From assembly GCA_042691655.1 (NCBI GenBank), contig CP170506.1, forward strand, positions 4,650,001 through 4,714,000: a DNA stretch of 64,000 bases, given 5' to 3'. Shown here piece after piece: positions 19,362 to 31,097 of this stretch. Position numbers and translations under genes: made by a program. The notes beneath the pieces are model-generated. The model did no database searches and was not told the DNA's origin. It worked only from the letters and a program-made list of their open reading frames with translations. Position 1 is the first letter of the stretch. The number at the start of each line of letters is the position of its first letter. The stretch is from UBA695 sp042691655. Its GTDB lineage: Bacteria; Verrucomicrobiota; Verrucomicrobiia; Chthoniobacterales; Chthoniobacteraceae.

Positions 19362-19625
19362 ATGGCCAATACCAAATCCGCAGCCAAACGCGCTCGCCAG
19401 ACCGAAGTCCGGACTGCGCAGAACCGTGCCGTTCAGAGCACCATCAAGACCTTTGCCAAATCCTTCGACACCGCCGTTAAGGCCGGGAACAAGGATGAAT
19501 CCAAAGCCGCCTATGCCAAGCTGACCTCGGCTCTCGACAAGGCCGCCAAAGAAGGCCGGGTTCACCAGAACCTCGCCGACCGCCGCAAAGGCCGCCTCGC
19601 CAAGAAGCTGGCCGCGCTTGCCTAA
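19362..19625 (+). CDS. rpsT: 30S ribosomal protein S20
   Basis: The 87-aa Lys- and Ala-rich protein begins MANTKSAAKRARQTE, the standard start of S20, which binds 16S rRNA in the body of the small subunit. It is monocistronic, with a strong terminator 25 bases downstream. It is transcribed divergently from typA, and the 157-bp gap should hold both promoters; a TTGACA at 19302-19307 is a candidate -35 element, but its -10 is poor. Confidence 0.97.
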   Translation: MANTKSAAKRARQTEVRTAQNRAVQSTIKTFAKSFDTAVKAGNKDESKAAYAKLTSALDKAAKEGRVHQNLADRRKGRLAKKLAALA

Positions 19626-19649
19626 GCGCGCAAGCCGCTGGTAGATTTT

Positions 19650-19691
19650 AAAAAGCACAAGCCTCCTTTCCGGGGGGCTTGTGCTTTTTTT
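19650..19691 (+). terminator. Rho-independent terminator of rpsT
   Basis: The arms 19651-19663 (AAAAGCACAAGCC) and 19676-19688 are perfect reverse complements, and the 3' arm ends in a run of seven T. This is a textbook intrinsic terminator just after the S20 stop. Confidence 0.95.
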
Positions 19692-19713
19692 GTGAAATGG
19701 GGGGGAGGATTTT

Positions 19714-19870
19714 ACCACAGAGGGCACGGAGGACACAGAGAGCACGGAGTTTTTTTAAGGTTTGGTGCCGGAAATCCCAATGGGGTGCGGTTTTCCTGGT
19801 CCTGCCGGTGACAGCATCCACCCCATCCCAACCCTCTTCCCCCCTCTGTGCTCTCTGCGTCCTCTGTGGT
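19714..19870. repeat. Inverted repeat with ACCACAGAGG-type arms
   Basis: An arm at 19714-19748 (ACCACAGAGGGCACGGAGGA and on) is mirrored imperfectly by 19843-19870 ending CCTCTGTGGT, with about 95 bases between. The second, nearly perfect member of the family is at 48060-48140. It separates rpsT from the convergent trmB. Confidence 0.75.
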
Positions 19871-19879
19871 GAAATCCCC

Positions 19880-20494
19880 CTACCCCCGCCGGAGCAGCGC
19901 CCGGAAGATCGGCTGCCCCTTGGCGCGGTATTGGCGCTCGAAGTCAGTCTGCGGGTACTCCTCGCCCGGGTCCCACGGCTCCTCGACGAAACCGGGATGA
20001 GCCTCGAAGACCGCCCGCATGTGCTTGAAGTAGTCCTCATTATCCGTGGTCAGTCGCAGTTCGCCCCCGGGGGCCAGCGCCCGGTGCACCACGTCAAGGA
20101 ACTCCGTCTGAATCAAGCGATTGCCGTGGTGGCGGCGCTTGGGCCACGGGTCCGGGTGCATGATGTGGAAGATGTTTACCGAACCGGGCGGCAGGAGGTA
20201 GCGCACAAAGTAGTGGCTCTCGATGCGCAGGGTCCGGGCATTGGGCGCGGCGATCCGGGCCAGCTTGCGGCAGATTTTCGTCAGCCGCCCCATTAGGCGC
20301 TCCACGGCCAGGAAGTTGCGCTCCGGGTGGCGCTTGACCATCTCCAGGATAAAATCCCCATCGCCCGCGCCGAGGTCGATCTCCAGCGGCAGGCCCGATC
20401 TTCCCGGGAACACCGCCACGAGATCGAGCGGATAAAGGTAATTCTCGGGAACATACTCCAGCGAGTCGGGCGGGACGAGGAAGACGGGTTGCAT
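19880..20494 (-). CDS. trmB: tRNA (guanine-N7-)-methyltransferase
   Basis: The 204-aa enzyme has the TrmB signature: a SAM-binding region IDLGAGDGDFI, AVERLMGR, HIMHPDPWPKRRHHGNRL (the catalytic loop region) and LRLTTDNEDYFKHM, with TDFE near the end. It makes m7G46 in tRNA from S-adenosylmethionine. It starts 89 bases from argG in the opposite direction. Assignment is by several family motifs in order. Confidence 0.95.
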   Translation of the reverse strand: MQPVFLVPPDSLEYVPENYLYPLDLVAVFPGRSGLPLEIDLGAGDGDFILEMVKRHPERNFLAVERLMGRLTKICRKLARIAAPNARTLRIESHYFVRYLLPPGSVNIFHIMHPDPWPKRRHHGNRLIQTEFLDVVHRALAPGGELRLTTDNEDYFKHMRAVFEAHPGFVEEPWDPGEEYPQTDFERQYRAKGQPIFRALLRRG

Positions 20495-20583
20495 GGAATT
20501 GCCAATTGCTAATCACGGATTCGCAATTGGCAATCTTTTCCTGTTGGCGGCGGCTGCCGTTGATGCTTCAATCCTTCCCCTCT

Positions 20584-21876
<1,293 letters not shown>

Positions 21877-21912
21877 AAGCCCTCCGCGATCTTCATAGAC
21901 TGCCTTAAACGT

Positions 21913-21948
21913 AACGAGCCCATGGGAGCAGTTTCCCATGGGCTCGTT
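21913..21948. terminator. Strong symmetrical hairpin between convergent genes
   Basis: A perfect 15-bp stem (AACGAGCCCATGGGA at 21913-21927 with 21934-21948) closes a six-base loop. It lies between argG and the convergent isomerase gene, so it may act as a shared bidirectional terminator. There is no long T-run on either strand, which is unusual for an intrinsic terminator. Confidence 0.65.
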
Positions 21949-21965
21949 GGTTTATGATAGCTAGG

Positions 21966-22721
21966 CTATTGCAGCAGCACCGCCAGCTCCCGGAGGGGAT
22001 CGCTCCCTTCAGGCGGAATGAACTCGTGCGTCACGTAGCCGGTGTAGCCGGTTTCCAGGATCGCCTCGAAAATGGCCGGGTAATTCAGCTCCTGGGTATG
22101 GTTGATCGGCCCCCGGCCGGGGTTGCCCGCCGTGTGGTAGTGTACGAAGCGCGGGTGGTGATCCCGGATCGTCCGGATGATGTCCCCCTCCATGACCTGC
22201 ATGTGGTAGATGTCGTAGAGCAGGCCGAACCCGGGCGAGCCGACCCGCTCGCAGAGGCGCAGCCCCCAGGCGGAGTGGTCGGCCTGGTAATCGGGGTGGT
22301 CCACCTTGCTGTTGAGCAGCTCCATCGCGAGCGTTACCCCGGCCTCGGCGGCGCGTGGGGCCACGCGGCCCAGCGTTTCGGCGCAAATTGCCAGGCCGGT
22401 CTCGTCGTCCAGGCCGTTGCGGTTACCGGAGAAGCAAATCAGCACCGGGATCTGCCACTGGGCCGCTTTGTCGATGTTGGCCAGCAGTTCGTTTTCGATC
22501 CGCCGGGCGTTTTCCCGCCGGTTGAGACCGTCCTCGATCGTCCCGTGACCGTTGACTGCCGCGATGCGCAGCCCGTGGTCGCGCGCCAGGGGCCAGAGGG
22601 CTTCGTCGATCAGGTCCACGGCGGCGTAGCCGAGCCTGGCCGCGCCCGAAAGGAGCGCCTTGGGTTCCAAACCCCGGTTAGCGAAGCACCACCAGGAAAA
22701 ACCAAAATTCAGTTGTTTCAT
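21966..22721 (-). CDS. TIM-barrel sugar isomerase/epimerase, hydroxypyruvate-isomerase-like
   Basis: The 251-aa protein is of the xylose-isomerase-like TIM barrel (AP endonuclease 2) superfamily. Recognisable parts are ICFSGNRNG, LAMELLNSKVDHPDYQAD, LLYDIYHMQVMEGD (metal ligands) and VHYHTAGNPGRGPI, a layout close to hydroxypyruvate isomerase (Hyi) and related ketose isomerases. Its ATG directly abuts the TAA of the dehydrogenase upstream, so the two are cotranslated from one mRNA. It most likely isomerises a product of that dehydrogenase in a sugar-acid or polyol pathway. The exact substrate is unknown. Confidence 0.82.
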   Translation of the reverse strand: MKQLNFGFSWWCFANRGLEPKALLSGAARLGYAAVDLIDEALWPLARDHGLRIAAVNGHGTIEDGLNRRENARRIENELLANIDKAAQWQIPVLICFSGNRNGLDDETGLAICAETLGRVAPRAAEAGVTLAMELLNSKVDHPDYQADHSAWGLRLCERVGSPGFGLLYDIYHMQVMEGDIIRTIRDHHPRFVHYHTAGNPGRGPINHTQELNYPAIFEAILETGYTGYVTHEFIPPEGSDPLRELAVLLQ

Positions 22722-23729
22722 TTACAGGCTCCAGTTGAAGAGAATGCCCATGGTATGGGCCCGGTCCCGGTTGGCAACGGCGTAGGCTTCCTCGCATTCG
22801 GCGGGTTTGAAGGCGTGAGTGTTGAGCCCGTCGAGCGAGAAGCGGCCGGTGCTGGCCAGGGCGAAAAAGAGGCGCGTGATCGACGCTTCGTTCCACTCCG
22901 GGGTGTTGTGGCAGTCGTGGGCGCCGACGATCGTGAGTCCCCGCATGATGACGTCCGAGGTGAGGTGCTGCTGGCCGGGCCGCCCGGTGTCGCCGAGGAC
23001 CACCACGCGCCCGTACTGGGCCGCGAGCCCCTGGGCCGCCGCAAAGACCGCCGCGTTGCCCGTCGAGTCGATGACCACCCGGGGAAGCTCGCCGCCGTTG
23101 CCTGCCAGGACCTCCTCGCGGGCCGCCTCGATGGTGTTGGCGATGGTGGCCGTCGCCCCGCCCGCTTGGGCCATGCAAAGGCGAGTGGAAAGGCTGTCGG
23201 CGACGATAATCGCAGCCGCGCCCGCCGCGTGCGCCCAGCGCACGGACATCTGGCCGATGGGGCCCGCGCCGATGATGAGCACGCTGTCGCCCAGGTGGTA
23301 TTCGGCCACTTTCGCTCCGTGGAAGGCGATTTTGGCCAGGGCGAACCAGACGGCTTTTTCAAATTCCAGACCGTCGGGGATCGGGTAACACGAGGCGGCG
23401 TCGACGTTGGCGTGGGAGGTGTGGCCGGAGCGGTAGGCCACGCGGTCGCCGGGCTTGAGCGCCGTGACGGCGGCTCCGGCGGCTTCCACGGTTCCCACGT
23501 TGCAGTAGCCGGGGTGGAAGGGGTACTTCACCCAGTTGTCCCAGTGGGTACCGGGATCGAAGAGGCGGTTGAAGACGATGTTCTCCGTCCCGATGCTCAT
23601 CAGCGAGACGTGGGTGCGGATACGGACTTCGTTTTCCGCAATGGGAGGAAGTTCGTAGGTGTCGAGTTGGACGGCTTGTTTGCCGGTGAAAACCAGGCGT
23701 TGGGCGGCGGTTTGGGATGCGTTTGGCAT
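22722..23729 (-). CDS. Medium-chain dehydrogenase/reductase (zinc-type alcohol dehydrogenase family)
   Basis: The 335-aa protein begins at MPNASQTAAQ. It has the GroES-like N-terminal domain (VSLMSIGTENIVF, FHPGYCNVGTV, PGDRVAYRSGH) and a Rossmann NAD(P) domain (VLIIGAGPIGQM). The usual catalytic-zinc cysteine of classical alcohol dehydrogenases is not evident, as in several sugar-oxidising or BchC-like MDR proteins. It is the first gene of a two-gene unit with the isomerase and lies divergent from an AraC gene, with 145 bp between. A role in oxidising a sugar or polyol is inferred. Confidence 0.85.
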   Translation of the reverse strand: MPNASQTAAQRLVFTGKQAVQLDTYELPPIAENEVRIRTHVSLMSIGTENIVFNRLFDPGTHWDNWVKYPFHPGYCNVGTVEAAGAAVTALKPGDRVAYRSGHTSHANVDAASCYPIPDGLEFEKAVWFALAKIAFHGAKVAEYHLGDSVLIIGAGPIGQMSVRWAHAAGAAAIIVADSLSTRLCMAQAGGATATIANTIEAAREEVLAGNGGELPRVVIDSTGNAAVFAAAQGLAAQYGRVVVLGDTGRPGQQHLTSDVIMRGLTIVGAHDCHNTPEWNEASITRLFFALASTGRFSLDGLNTHAFKPAECEEAYAVANRDRAHTMGILFNWSL

Positions 23730-23874
23730 GACTTCCAAAAACCACGTTTCCCGCCGGTTTAGCCATTCGAATAAATGGCGATTTATTGTGGATTCCGGCG
23801 ATTTGTATTGGACGCCACTCAATAGAGGGATTTCAGATTTGTAAATTTCGGGGTGATGAGGGAGGATTGAAGGC

Positions 23875-24690
23875 ATGGTTCCCTTCGATTCCTGGTCCCG
23901 GTTTCTCGCCCGGCAAAGCGAGTGCCCTTCGCTGGAGTATGTCCACGGAATGCGCCACCCGGTGCAGGGCGGGACCTCCTGCGGCTTGCACGATCACCCG
24001 GAATTCGAGATCGTTTACCACCCCCGGGGGCGTGGCGTCACCGTTCTGGGGGACGGTACGGCGCTGCCCTTCAAGGAAGGCGGTGTGGTGGTGTACGCTC
24101 CGTTCGTGGGGCACAACCAGGAAATGAACGAGAGCGGGGATGATTTTTGCGTAAAAATCGCCGCCCCCACCTTGGAGAAGCTGCCCTCCGGCGCTCTTTA
24201 TTTGCCGCATTTTGAAAGCCGCACGCTGCGCGAGGATCTGCACCTGCTTTCGCTCGGCGTGCCCCGGCTCCTGAAGACCGAGCAGACGCTTTTTAACCTG
24301 CGGGCCACGGCGCTGCTGCTGGAGTTGATCCACCTGGCCTGCTCCCGGCGCGACCATGACGAAGCCCCGGCCGCCGAACAGCACGTCCTGCGGGCCGAGC
24401 AGTTCATCCGCGAACGGTTTGCCGAAATCCGCTCGCTCGACGAAGTGGCCACCCACCTCGGCGTGACGCACGACCACCTGCGCCATGTTTTCAAGACCCT
24501 GCGGGGCAAATCGCTCATCCGCCACCTCAACGAAGTGCGCATCGAACGGGCCGAGACGCTCCTGCGCCACTCGCGCCTGCCGCTCAAGCAGATCGCCACG
24601 CTCTGCGGCTTTAAGGACGAGTATTACTTTTCGGCCGTCTTCCGGCAGTTTACCCAGTCAAGCCCGGGCGATTACCGCCGCCGAGCCTGA
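23875..24690 (+). CDS. AraC family transcriptional regulator
   Basis: The 271-aa protein has an N-terminal cupin sensor domain (CGLHDHPEFEIVYHPRGRGV, with metal-binding-like histidines) and a C-terminal AraC DNA-binding domain of two helix-turn-helices (SLDEVATHLGVTHDHLRHVF; LPLKQIATLCGFKDEYYFSAVFRQF). Its divergent position next to the MDR-isomerase pair makes that operon its likely target. The effector is probably the sugar or polyol used by those enzymes. Confidence 0.93.
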   Translation: MVPFDSWSRFLARQSECPSLEYVHGMRHPVQGGTSCGLHDHPEFEIVYHPRGRGVTVLGDGTALPFKEGGVVVYAPFVGHNQEMNESGDDFCVKIAAPTLEKLPSGALYLPHFESRTLREDLHLLSLGVPRLLKTEQTLFNLRATALLLELIHLACSRRDHDEAPAAEQHVLRAEQFIRERFAEIRSLDEVATHLGVTHDHLRHVFKTLRGKSLIRHLNEVRIERAETLLRHSRLPLKQIATLCGFKDEYYFSAVFRQFTQSSPGDYRRRA

Positions 24691-24700
24691 CCTGATCCGC

Positions 24701-25693
24701 TTACCGCGCCGGGGCACACACTGGCGGGGGGCACTTCGGCGTGGGCGAGCATTGGGCCCCCTTTTGATCCCCGGGGTAGGTCTTCTTGGAGGGCCAGATG
24801 AGCCGCCACGGTTCGCGCTTGATGGTGTCGGTGAACTGCTCGGCGTTTTTCACCGTTTTCGAGATGCACGGGCGGATGCAGTTGACGCTGGCTTTGATGC
24901 CCCGGGTGGTCGAGCGCAGGTTCTCGCTGGCCCGGCGGAAATTGTGCAACGAGGCGTCCACGTCCGGGTTGTCGGCCAGCCGCCCGGTGAAGCGCGCGGT
25001 GTTTTGCAGGGTCATCTTGAGCGGGCCGTCGTTGCAGGTGAGCGATTTCAGGTTTTCCAGCGTGCAGTGGAGCGGCCCATTGCTGCCGGAGAGGGTGACC
25101 ATGTCGCCGCTGAACTGGCGGAACTGGGCCAGGCTGGTGGCCAGGTCGGAGTTGGGCGCGGTCAGGCCCTTGAGGTTCTCGCTCGTGCCCTGGATGCTCT
25201 GGATGGTTGCGCGGGCGTCGGCGATGACCGGGTCGAGCTTTTCGAGCACCTTTGCGCCCGCCTCGGTGAGCCCGAGCTGGCGCTGCCCGATGTAGGAAGT
25301 GTTTGTCGGGGCCGGGCCGGAGGACTGGTTGCCCCGGGCAAAGTCGATCACCTGCTCGGCCAGCAGGCTGTATTGCATCATCGTCACCTGCTCCTCGCGG
25401 AAGATCTGCGCGCGCGGGTCCACGGCCACCTCCACCATCGCCTCCAGCCCGGGCTTGGGCCGCTCCTCGTCGGGCACGGGCGTGACGATGCGCGAGACCT
25501 GCCCCACCTTGCGCCCCGCCAGCATGACCGGCGCGCCGACGTTGATGCCGTTGGCGTTGTCAAAGTAGACGCGGTACATGGTTCGCTCACCGGAAAGCCC
25601 GGGGGCTTGCAGGTAGATCAGTACGGCCGCCAGGATGGTGGAGGTAAAGACCACCAGGAGCCCCGTTCGCAACTCGTCACGGACAACTGCCAT
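24701..25693 (-). CDS. mlaD: MlaD-like MCE-domain lipid-binding protein
   Basis: The 330-aa protein has an N-terminal membrane helix (GLLVVFTSTILAAVLIYL) and one MCE domain (YRVYFDNANGINVGAPVMLAGRKVGQVSRI), followed by a long helical region and a Cys/Pro-rich C-terminus with several cysteines (NCIRPCISK; CPPPVCAP). MlaD rings hold lipids in the periplasm and work with MlaE and MlaF in lipid transport between the membranes. It is the last gene of the mlaE-mlaF-mlaD operon. The longer, cysteine-bearing tail differs from the short E. coli MlaD. Confidence 0.9.
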   Translation of the reverse strand: MAVVRDELRTGLLVVFTSTILAAVLIYLQAPGLSGERTMYRVYFDNANGINVGAPVMLAGRKVGQVSRIVTPVPDEERPKPGLEAMVEVAVDPRAQIFREEQVTMMQYSLLAEQVIDFARGNQSSGPAPTNTSYIGQRQLGLTEAGAKVLEKLDPVIADARATIQSIQGTSENLKGLTAPNSDLATSLAQFRQFSGDMVTLSGSNGPLHCTLENLKSLTCNDGPLKMTLQNTARFTGRLADNPDVDASLHNFRRASENLRSTTRGIKASVNCIRPCISKTVKNAEQFTDTIKREPWRLIWPSKKTYPGDQKGAQCSPTPKCPPPVCAPAR

Positions 25694-25721
25694 GTGTGCC
25701 TCTCATTCCAATAAATTTGGG

Positions 25722-26516
25722 TTAACTGCCGTTATGGATGGGGCCCTCCGTGCGGCCTTCGATGAACTGCTCCACCACGGGGTTGTGGCTGTCCCGGAAG
25801 CTCTCGGGCAGGCTCTCCTCGATGATGCGGCCCTGGAAAAGCATCGCGATGCGCGTGGCCACGCGGAAGGCGCTCTTGAGCTCGTGGGTGACGATGATGG
25901 AGGTGGCGTGGGTCCTCTCGGTCAGGTCGATAATCAGCTCGTCGATGACCGCTGAGAGCACCGGGTCGAGCCCCGTGGTCGGCTCGTCAAAAAGGATCAG
26001 CTCGGGCTCCATCACCAGCGCCCGGGCGATGGCCACACGCTTGCGCATTCCGCCGGAAAGCTCCTCCGGCATCAGCGCGCCGGTCTCCTCCATGCCGACC
26101 ATGGAGAGCTTTTCCTCCACGGTCTTGTGGATTTGCGCGCGGCGTTTGTGCGTCAGCTCCTGGAGCGGCAGGGCGAGATTGTCGTGCACCGTCATGGACG
26201 AGATGAGCGCCGAGGATTGGAAGACCATCGCCATGCGCGCCCGGGCGTTGTTGAGCTGGCGGCGGGAGGCATGCTCGATGTTGCGCCCCTTGAAGTAAAC
26301 GCCTCCGGAAGTCGGCCTCAGGATGCCCAGGATCAGCCGCAGGAGCGTGCTTTTGCCCGCGCCACTCTGGCCCATAATGACCATGCGCTGCTCGCGTTGG
26401 ACGCAGAGGTTGAGCTGGCGCAGGACGGGCTTTTGGTCGAAGTCGAGGGACACCCCGCGCAGCTCCACCATCGGCGGCTCCTTTTCTTCGTCCGTGCGTT
26501 GTTCCCGCTCATTCAT
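25722..26516 (-). CDS. mlaF: MlaF-like ABC transporter ATPase
   Basis: The 264-aa ATPase has Walker A GQSGAGKST (residues 49-57), signature LSGGMRKRVAIARAL, Walker B LILFDEPTTGLDP and H-loop VTHEL. The LSGGMRKR signature and the gene order are those of MlaF, which drives lipid movement with the MlaE permease. The start overlaps the mlaE stop by 8 bases, and mlaD follows after 28 bases. Confidence 0.94.
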   Translation of the reverse strand: MNEREQRTDEEKEPPMVELRGVSLDFDQKPVLRQLNLCVQREQRMVIMGQSGAGKSTLLRLILGILRPTSGGVYFKGRNIEHASRRQLNNARARMAMVFQSSALISSMTVHDNLALPLQELTHKRRAQIHKTVEEKLSMVGMEETGALMPEELSGGMRKRVAIARALVMEPELILFDEPTTGLDPVLSAVIDELIIDLTERTHATSIIVTHELKSAFRVATRIAMLFQGRIIEESLPESFRDSHNPVVEQFIEGRTEGPIHNGS

Positions 26517-27300
26517 AGATGGCCACCAGCGCGATATTAATGAGCGTATCGGCGGCGATCACGACGGCGATGGCCGACACCACGCTGGAGGTGGTGGCCG
26601 CGCCGACGCCCGCCGAGCCGCCCTTGACGGTCAGCCCCCGGTAGCAGGAGATCAGCCCGATGATCAGCCCGAACGCAAAGCTTTTCATGACCCCCGCGAT
26701 GATGTCGCGCACGATGAGGTTATCCAGCACCAGCTGGACGAAATAGGGGTAGGCGATGCCGAACTGCCGCTCGCACACCAGCGCCCCGCCCAGGAGCGCC
26801 GCGAGATCTGCGATGACGCTCAGGCACGGCAGCAGGAAAAACACGGCCAGGACCCTCGGGGCCACCAGGAAGCGCGCCGGGCCGATCCCCATCGCCTCGA
26901 TGGCCTCCACCTCCTCGCTCGCCGTCATCGTCCCCAGCTCCGCCGTGTAGGCCGCGCCGATGCGGGCCGCTACCATGATGCCCGTCATCAGCGGCCCGAG
27001 TTCGCGAGTAAAGCCGATGCCCACCAGGCCGGGCACGAGGTTCTGCGTTCCCAGCTTGCGGAGCTGGTAGCCGGTGAGGAGCGCCATGGTCATCCCCATG
27101 AAAAAGGAGATCAAAGAGACCAGCGGCACCGAGCCGACCCCGGCGCGGTTGGTTTGCCAGAACAGCAGGCTGGCGCGGAACGGGGCGAAGCCGCGCAGGG
27201 TATGGTCGATCCCCTCAAGCACCATGTCGACGCCCAGGTAAACCATGCCGCCAATCATCCGCACCGGCTCGGCGACCTTGTGTATAATGGCCTCTTTCAT
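26509..27300 (-). CDS. mlaE: MlaE-like lipid ABC transporter permease
   Basis: The 263-aa integral membrane protein has the MlaE features: LISFFMGMTMALLTGYQLRKLG, RELGPLMTGIMVAARIGAAYTAELGTMTASEEVEAI and several further helices (FLVAPRVLAVFFLLPCLSVI). The ATG at 27300 is preceded by GGAAG at a suitable distance and gives the usual length; the frame continues upstream for 41 codons. First gene of the mlaEFD operon. The 297 bases between it and the next plus-strand gene should hold its promoter; no other feature is seen there. Confidence 0.93.
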   Translation of the reverse strand: MKEAIIHKVAEPVRMIGGMVYLGVDMVLEGIDHTLRGFAPFRASLLFWQTNRAGVGSVPLVSLISFFMGMTMALLTGYQLRKLGTQNLVPGLVGIGFTRELGPLMTGIMVAARIGAAYTAELGTMTASEEVEAIEAMGIGPARFLVAPRVLAVFFLLPCLSVIADLAALLGGALVCERQFGIAYPYFVQLVLDNLIVRDIIAGVMKSFAFGLIIGLISCYRGLTVKGGSAGVGAATTSSVVSAIAVVIAADTLINIALVAIYE

Positions 27301-27597
27301 CCAAAGCACTTCCGGGAAAGGACCGCCGGGTGGACGGGCGGAAATTGCCGTGGGGAAGCTATGGTTCCAAAACGTTTTTTGGAGTTTCCAGATGTGCCCT
27401 TTCTGCATACCCTCCAGGACCATGGAAACCGATGGAAAGCGGCAATGCCGTTTGAATATTCTTCATGGCATCCTTCGGGGGGAGCAAGCCATCGTTGATG
27501 GCCGAACCCTGTCGCACAAGCAGGCTCGACAAAAATTGAAAAAATGGCTGATTGCCAGTAAACCCCTCACAAAACCTTATTGATCATTCCCCCCTTT

Positions 27598-27903
27598 ATG
27601 AAAAAGAGACTCGCCCGCATCTCCCCCCTGCAACTCGGAATCGTTCTTGCCGTGCTCTACGGGCTACTTTCGCTGATTGTTTTCGTCCCGATGGGGCTCC
27701 TTTTTGCAGGGCGCCACACGATGGGTAGCGTCTCTTCGGCCCCCACGGCCTTTCCGTTTTCCGGCCTCTTCCTGCTGGGGATGCCAGTGCTGTACGCGAT
27801 CATGGGCTTCATCAGCGGCGTAATCGGCGCCGCCGTTTACAACTTGGTCGCCAAGTTCACCGGCGGCATCGAAGTCACGGTAACCGACGCGCCCGAGGCG
27901 TAG
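27598..27903 (+). CDS. Small membrane protein, about 101 aa
   Basis: The protein begins MKKRLARISPLQLG and has two hydrophobic segments (IVLAVLYGLLSLIVFVPMGLLF and FLLGMPVLYAIMGFISGVIGAAVYNLVAKF) before a short acidic tail. The layout (basic start, two helices, GxxxAAVYNxxAK end) resembles small conserved membrane proteins of the DUF3566 type, but I am not certain. It is a single gene ending 11 bases from the convergent glgX. Confidence 0.7.
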   Translation: MKKRLARISPLQLGIVLAVLYGLLSLIVFVPMGLLFAGRHTMGSVSSAPTAFPFSGLFLLGMPVLYAIMGFISGVIGAAVYNLVAKFTGGIEVTVTDAPEA

Positions 27904-27914
27904 CGGGTTCTCCC

Positions 27915-30104
<2,190 letters not shown>

Positions 30105-30136
30105 TTTTTAGCGAAAACAAGGGAAGTGAGCGGAAG

Positions 30137-30556
30137 TCAGAGCCCTAACTCTTGCCGCGTACCGGGCGCCGTCAAGATCTTGAGTGATTTTTTGCTCTCG
30201 TTGACGCGCAAAATGAGCAGGCCTTTCTTGGAGCCGGGGTTGGTGGCCAGGTAGGCGTAATCGATGTTGATCTTCTTGGTGGCGAGCTTTTTGGCGATGC
30301 GAGAGAGCGCGCCCGGCTTGTTGATGTTGTTGACCATCAGCACATCGTTCTCCACGACCAGCACACCCCGTTCGCCCAGGATGTGGATCGCCTTCTGGGT
30401 GTCGCTTACCACCATGCGAACGACAGCGTGGTCCACCGTGTCGGAGATCGTCAGAGCGTAGATATTGATGGACGCGCCAGCGAGTTCGTCGAGGACTTCG
30501 GCAAGGGTTCCGGGCTTATTGGCGAGGAAAACGGAAAGTTGGGTGACGATGTCCAT
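30137..30556 (-). CDS. Tandem ACT domain protein
   Basis: The 139-aa protein is two ACT domains in series: residues about 3-68 (LSVFLANKPGTLAEVLDELAG) and 71-136 (VLMVNNINKPGALSRIAKKLAT). ACT domains bind amino acids and regulate enzymes. Stand-alone tandem ACT proteins of this size are common, but their partners are mostly unknown. It may be cotranscribed with glgX; a motif-plus-terminator element lies about 100 bases upstream on the same strand (30660-30726). Confidence 0.85.
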   Translation of the reverse strand: MDIVTQLSVFLANKPGTLAEVLDELAGASINIYALTISDTVDHAVVRMVVSDTQKAIHILGERGVLVVENDVLMVNNINKPGALSRIAKKLATKKINIDYAYLATNPGSKKGLLILRVNESKKSLKILTAPGTRQELGL

Positions 30557-30659
30557 GGTTTTACGGGATCTAAAGGTGGAAAAGGTAGGTGGTACCGAAC
30601 GCCAGTATTCTGGTCCCGGTTTCGCCCGCGCTCAATGCGGAAGTTGGGCTGGTGCTAGG

Positions 30660-30726
30660 AAAAAGAGACGCGGAGGATCAGCGATCCCCCGCGTCCGGGC
30701 CGCGTTGGCGGCGGGCTTCCCAGGGC
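30660..30726 (-). other. Conserved motif followed by terminator-like hairpin (copy A), candidate small RNA 3' end or leader
   Basis: Read on the minus strand, a conserved 28-nt motif (complement of 30699-30726; plus strand ends GGCGGGCTTCCCAGGGC) precedes a strong hairpin (30667-30695, stems GACGCGG/CCGCGTC and GGATC/GATCC) and a TCTTTTTCC tract. The motif recurs at 51716-51745 and 57794-57822. The hairpin sequences differ between copies while the pairing is kept. It lies between the divergent ACT and XRE genes. Confidence 0.6.
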
Positions 30727-30736
30727 GAGCTGTGAT

Positions 30737-30763
30737 AAGTTGCTCTTGATAAGAGCACAACTT
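30737..30763. promoter_or_regulatory. Palindrome upstream of small XRE gene, candidate operator
   Basis: AAGTTG-CTCTT-GAT-AAGAG-CA-CAACTT is a near-perfect inverted repeat 32 bases before the XRE start. XRE-type regulators usually bind such sites to repress themselves. Its core (CTTGATAAG) resembles that of the palindrome before the second small XRE gene (CTTATAAG, 51788-51803). Confidence 0.6.
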
Positions 30764-30794
30764 CTCTTTTTTCCGTTTACAGTCAAGCTCTTAT

Positions 30795-31097
30795 ATGGAG
30801 CAATTGAACAAAAATGCCATTGGCGCGCAGGTCCGGCGTATCAGAACCTTGGCGGGAATTTCGCAACAACAACTTTCCGTGCTGTGCTTGCGCAAGGGTT
30901 ACGAAATCAGCCGCTCCACGTTGGCGAAAATCGAGGCGGGCATCCGGGCCGTCTCGGACGTCGAGCTATTTGCTTTGGCAAAAGGGCTCGATATCAAACT
31001 TGAGGATTTGTTCCCCGCCGGTTTTGAAAAGGCGCTGAAGGCGAACAAAATATCTCCCTACCGTATCCGGCGCAAAGGAGGAGATAACGCCGCCTAG
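30795..31097 (+). CDS. Small XRE-family DNA-binding protein
   Basis: The 100-aa protein has one helix-turn-helix domain (IGAQVRRIRTLAGISQQQLSVLC, ISRSTLAKIEAGIRAVSDVEL, LAKGLDIKLEDLFP) and a basic tail (PYRIRRKGG). It has no sensor or peptidase domain. The palindrome 30737-30763 suggests autoregulation. Its last four bases overlap the stop of the convergent membrane-protein gene. A second small XRE gene with the same upstream architecture is at 51838. Confidence 0.9.
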   Translation: MEQLNKNAIGAQVRRIRTLAGISQQQLSVLCLRKGYEISRSTLAKIEAGIRAVSDVELFALAKGLDIKLEDLFPAGFEKALKANKISPYRIRRKGGDNAA

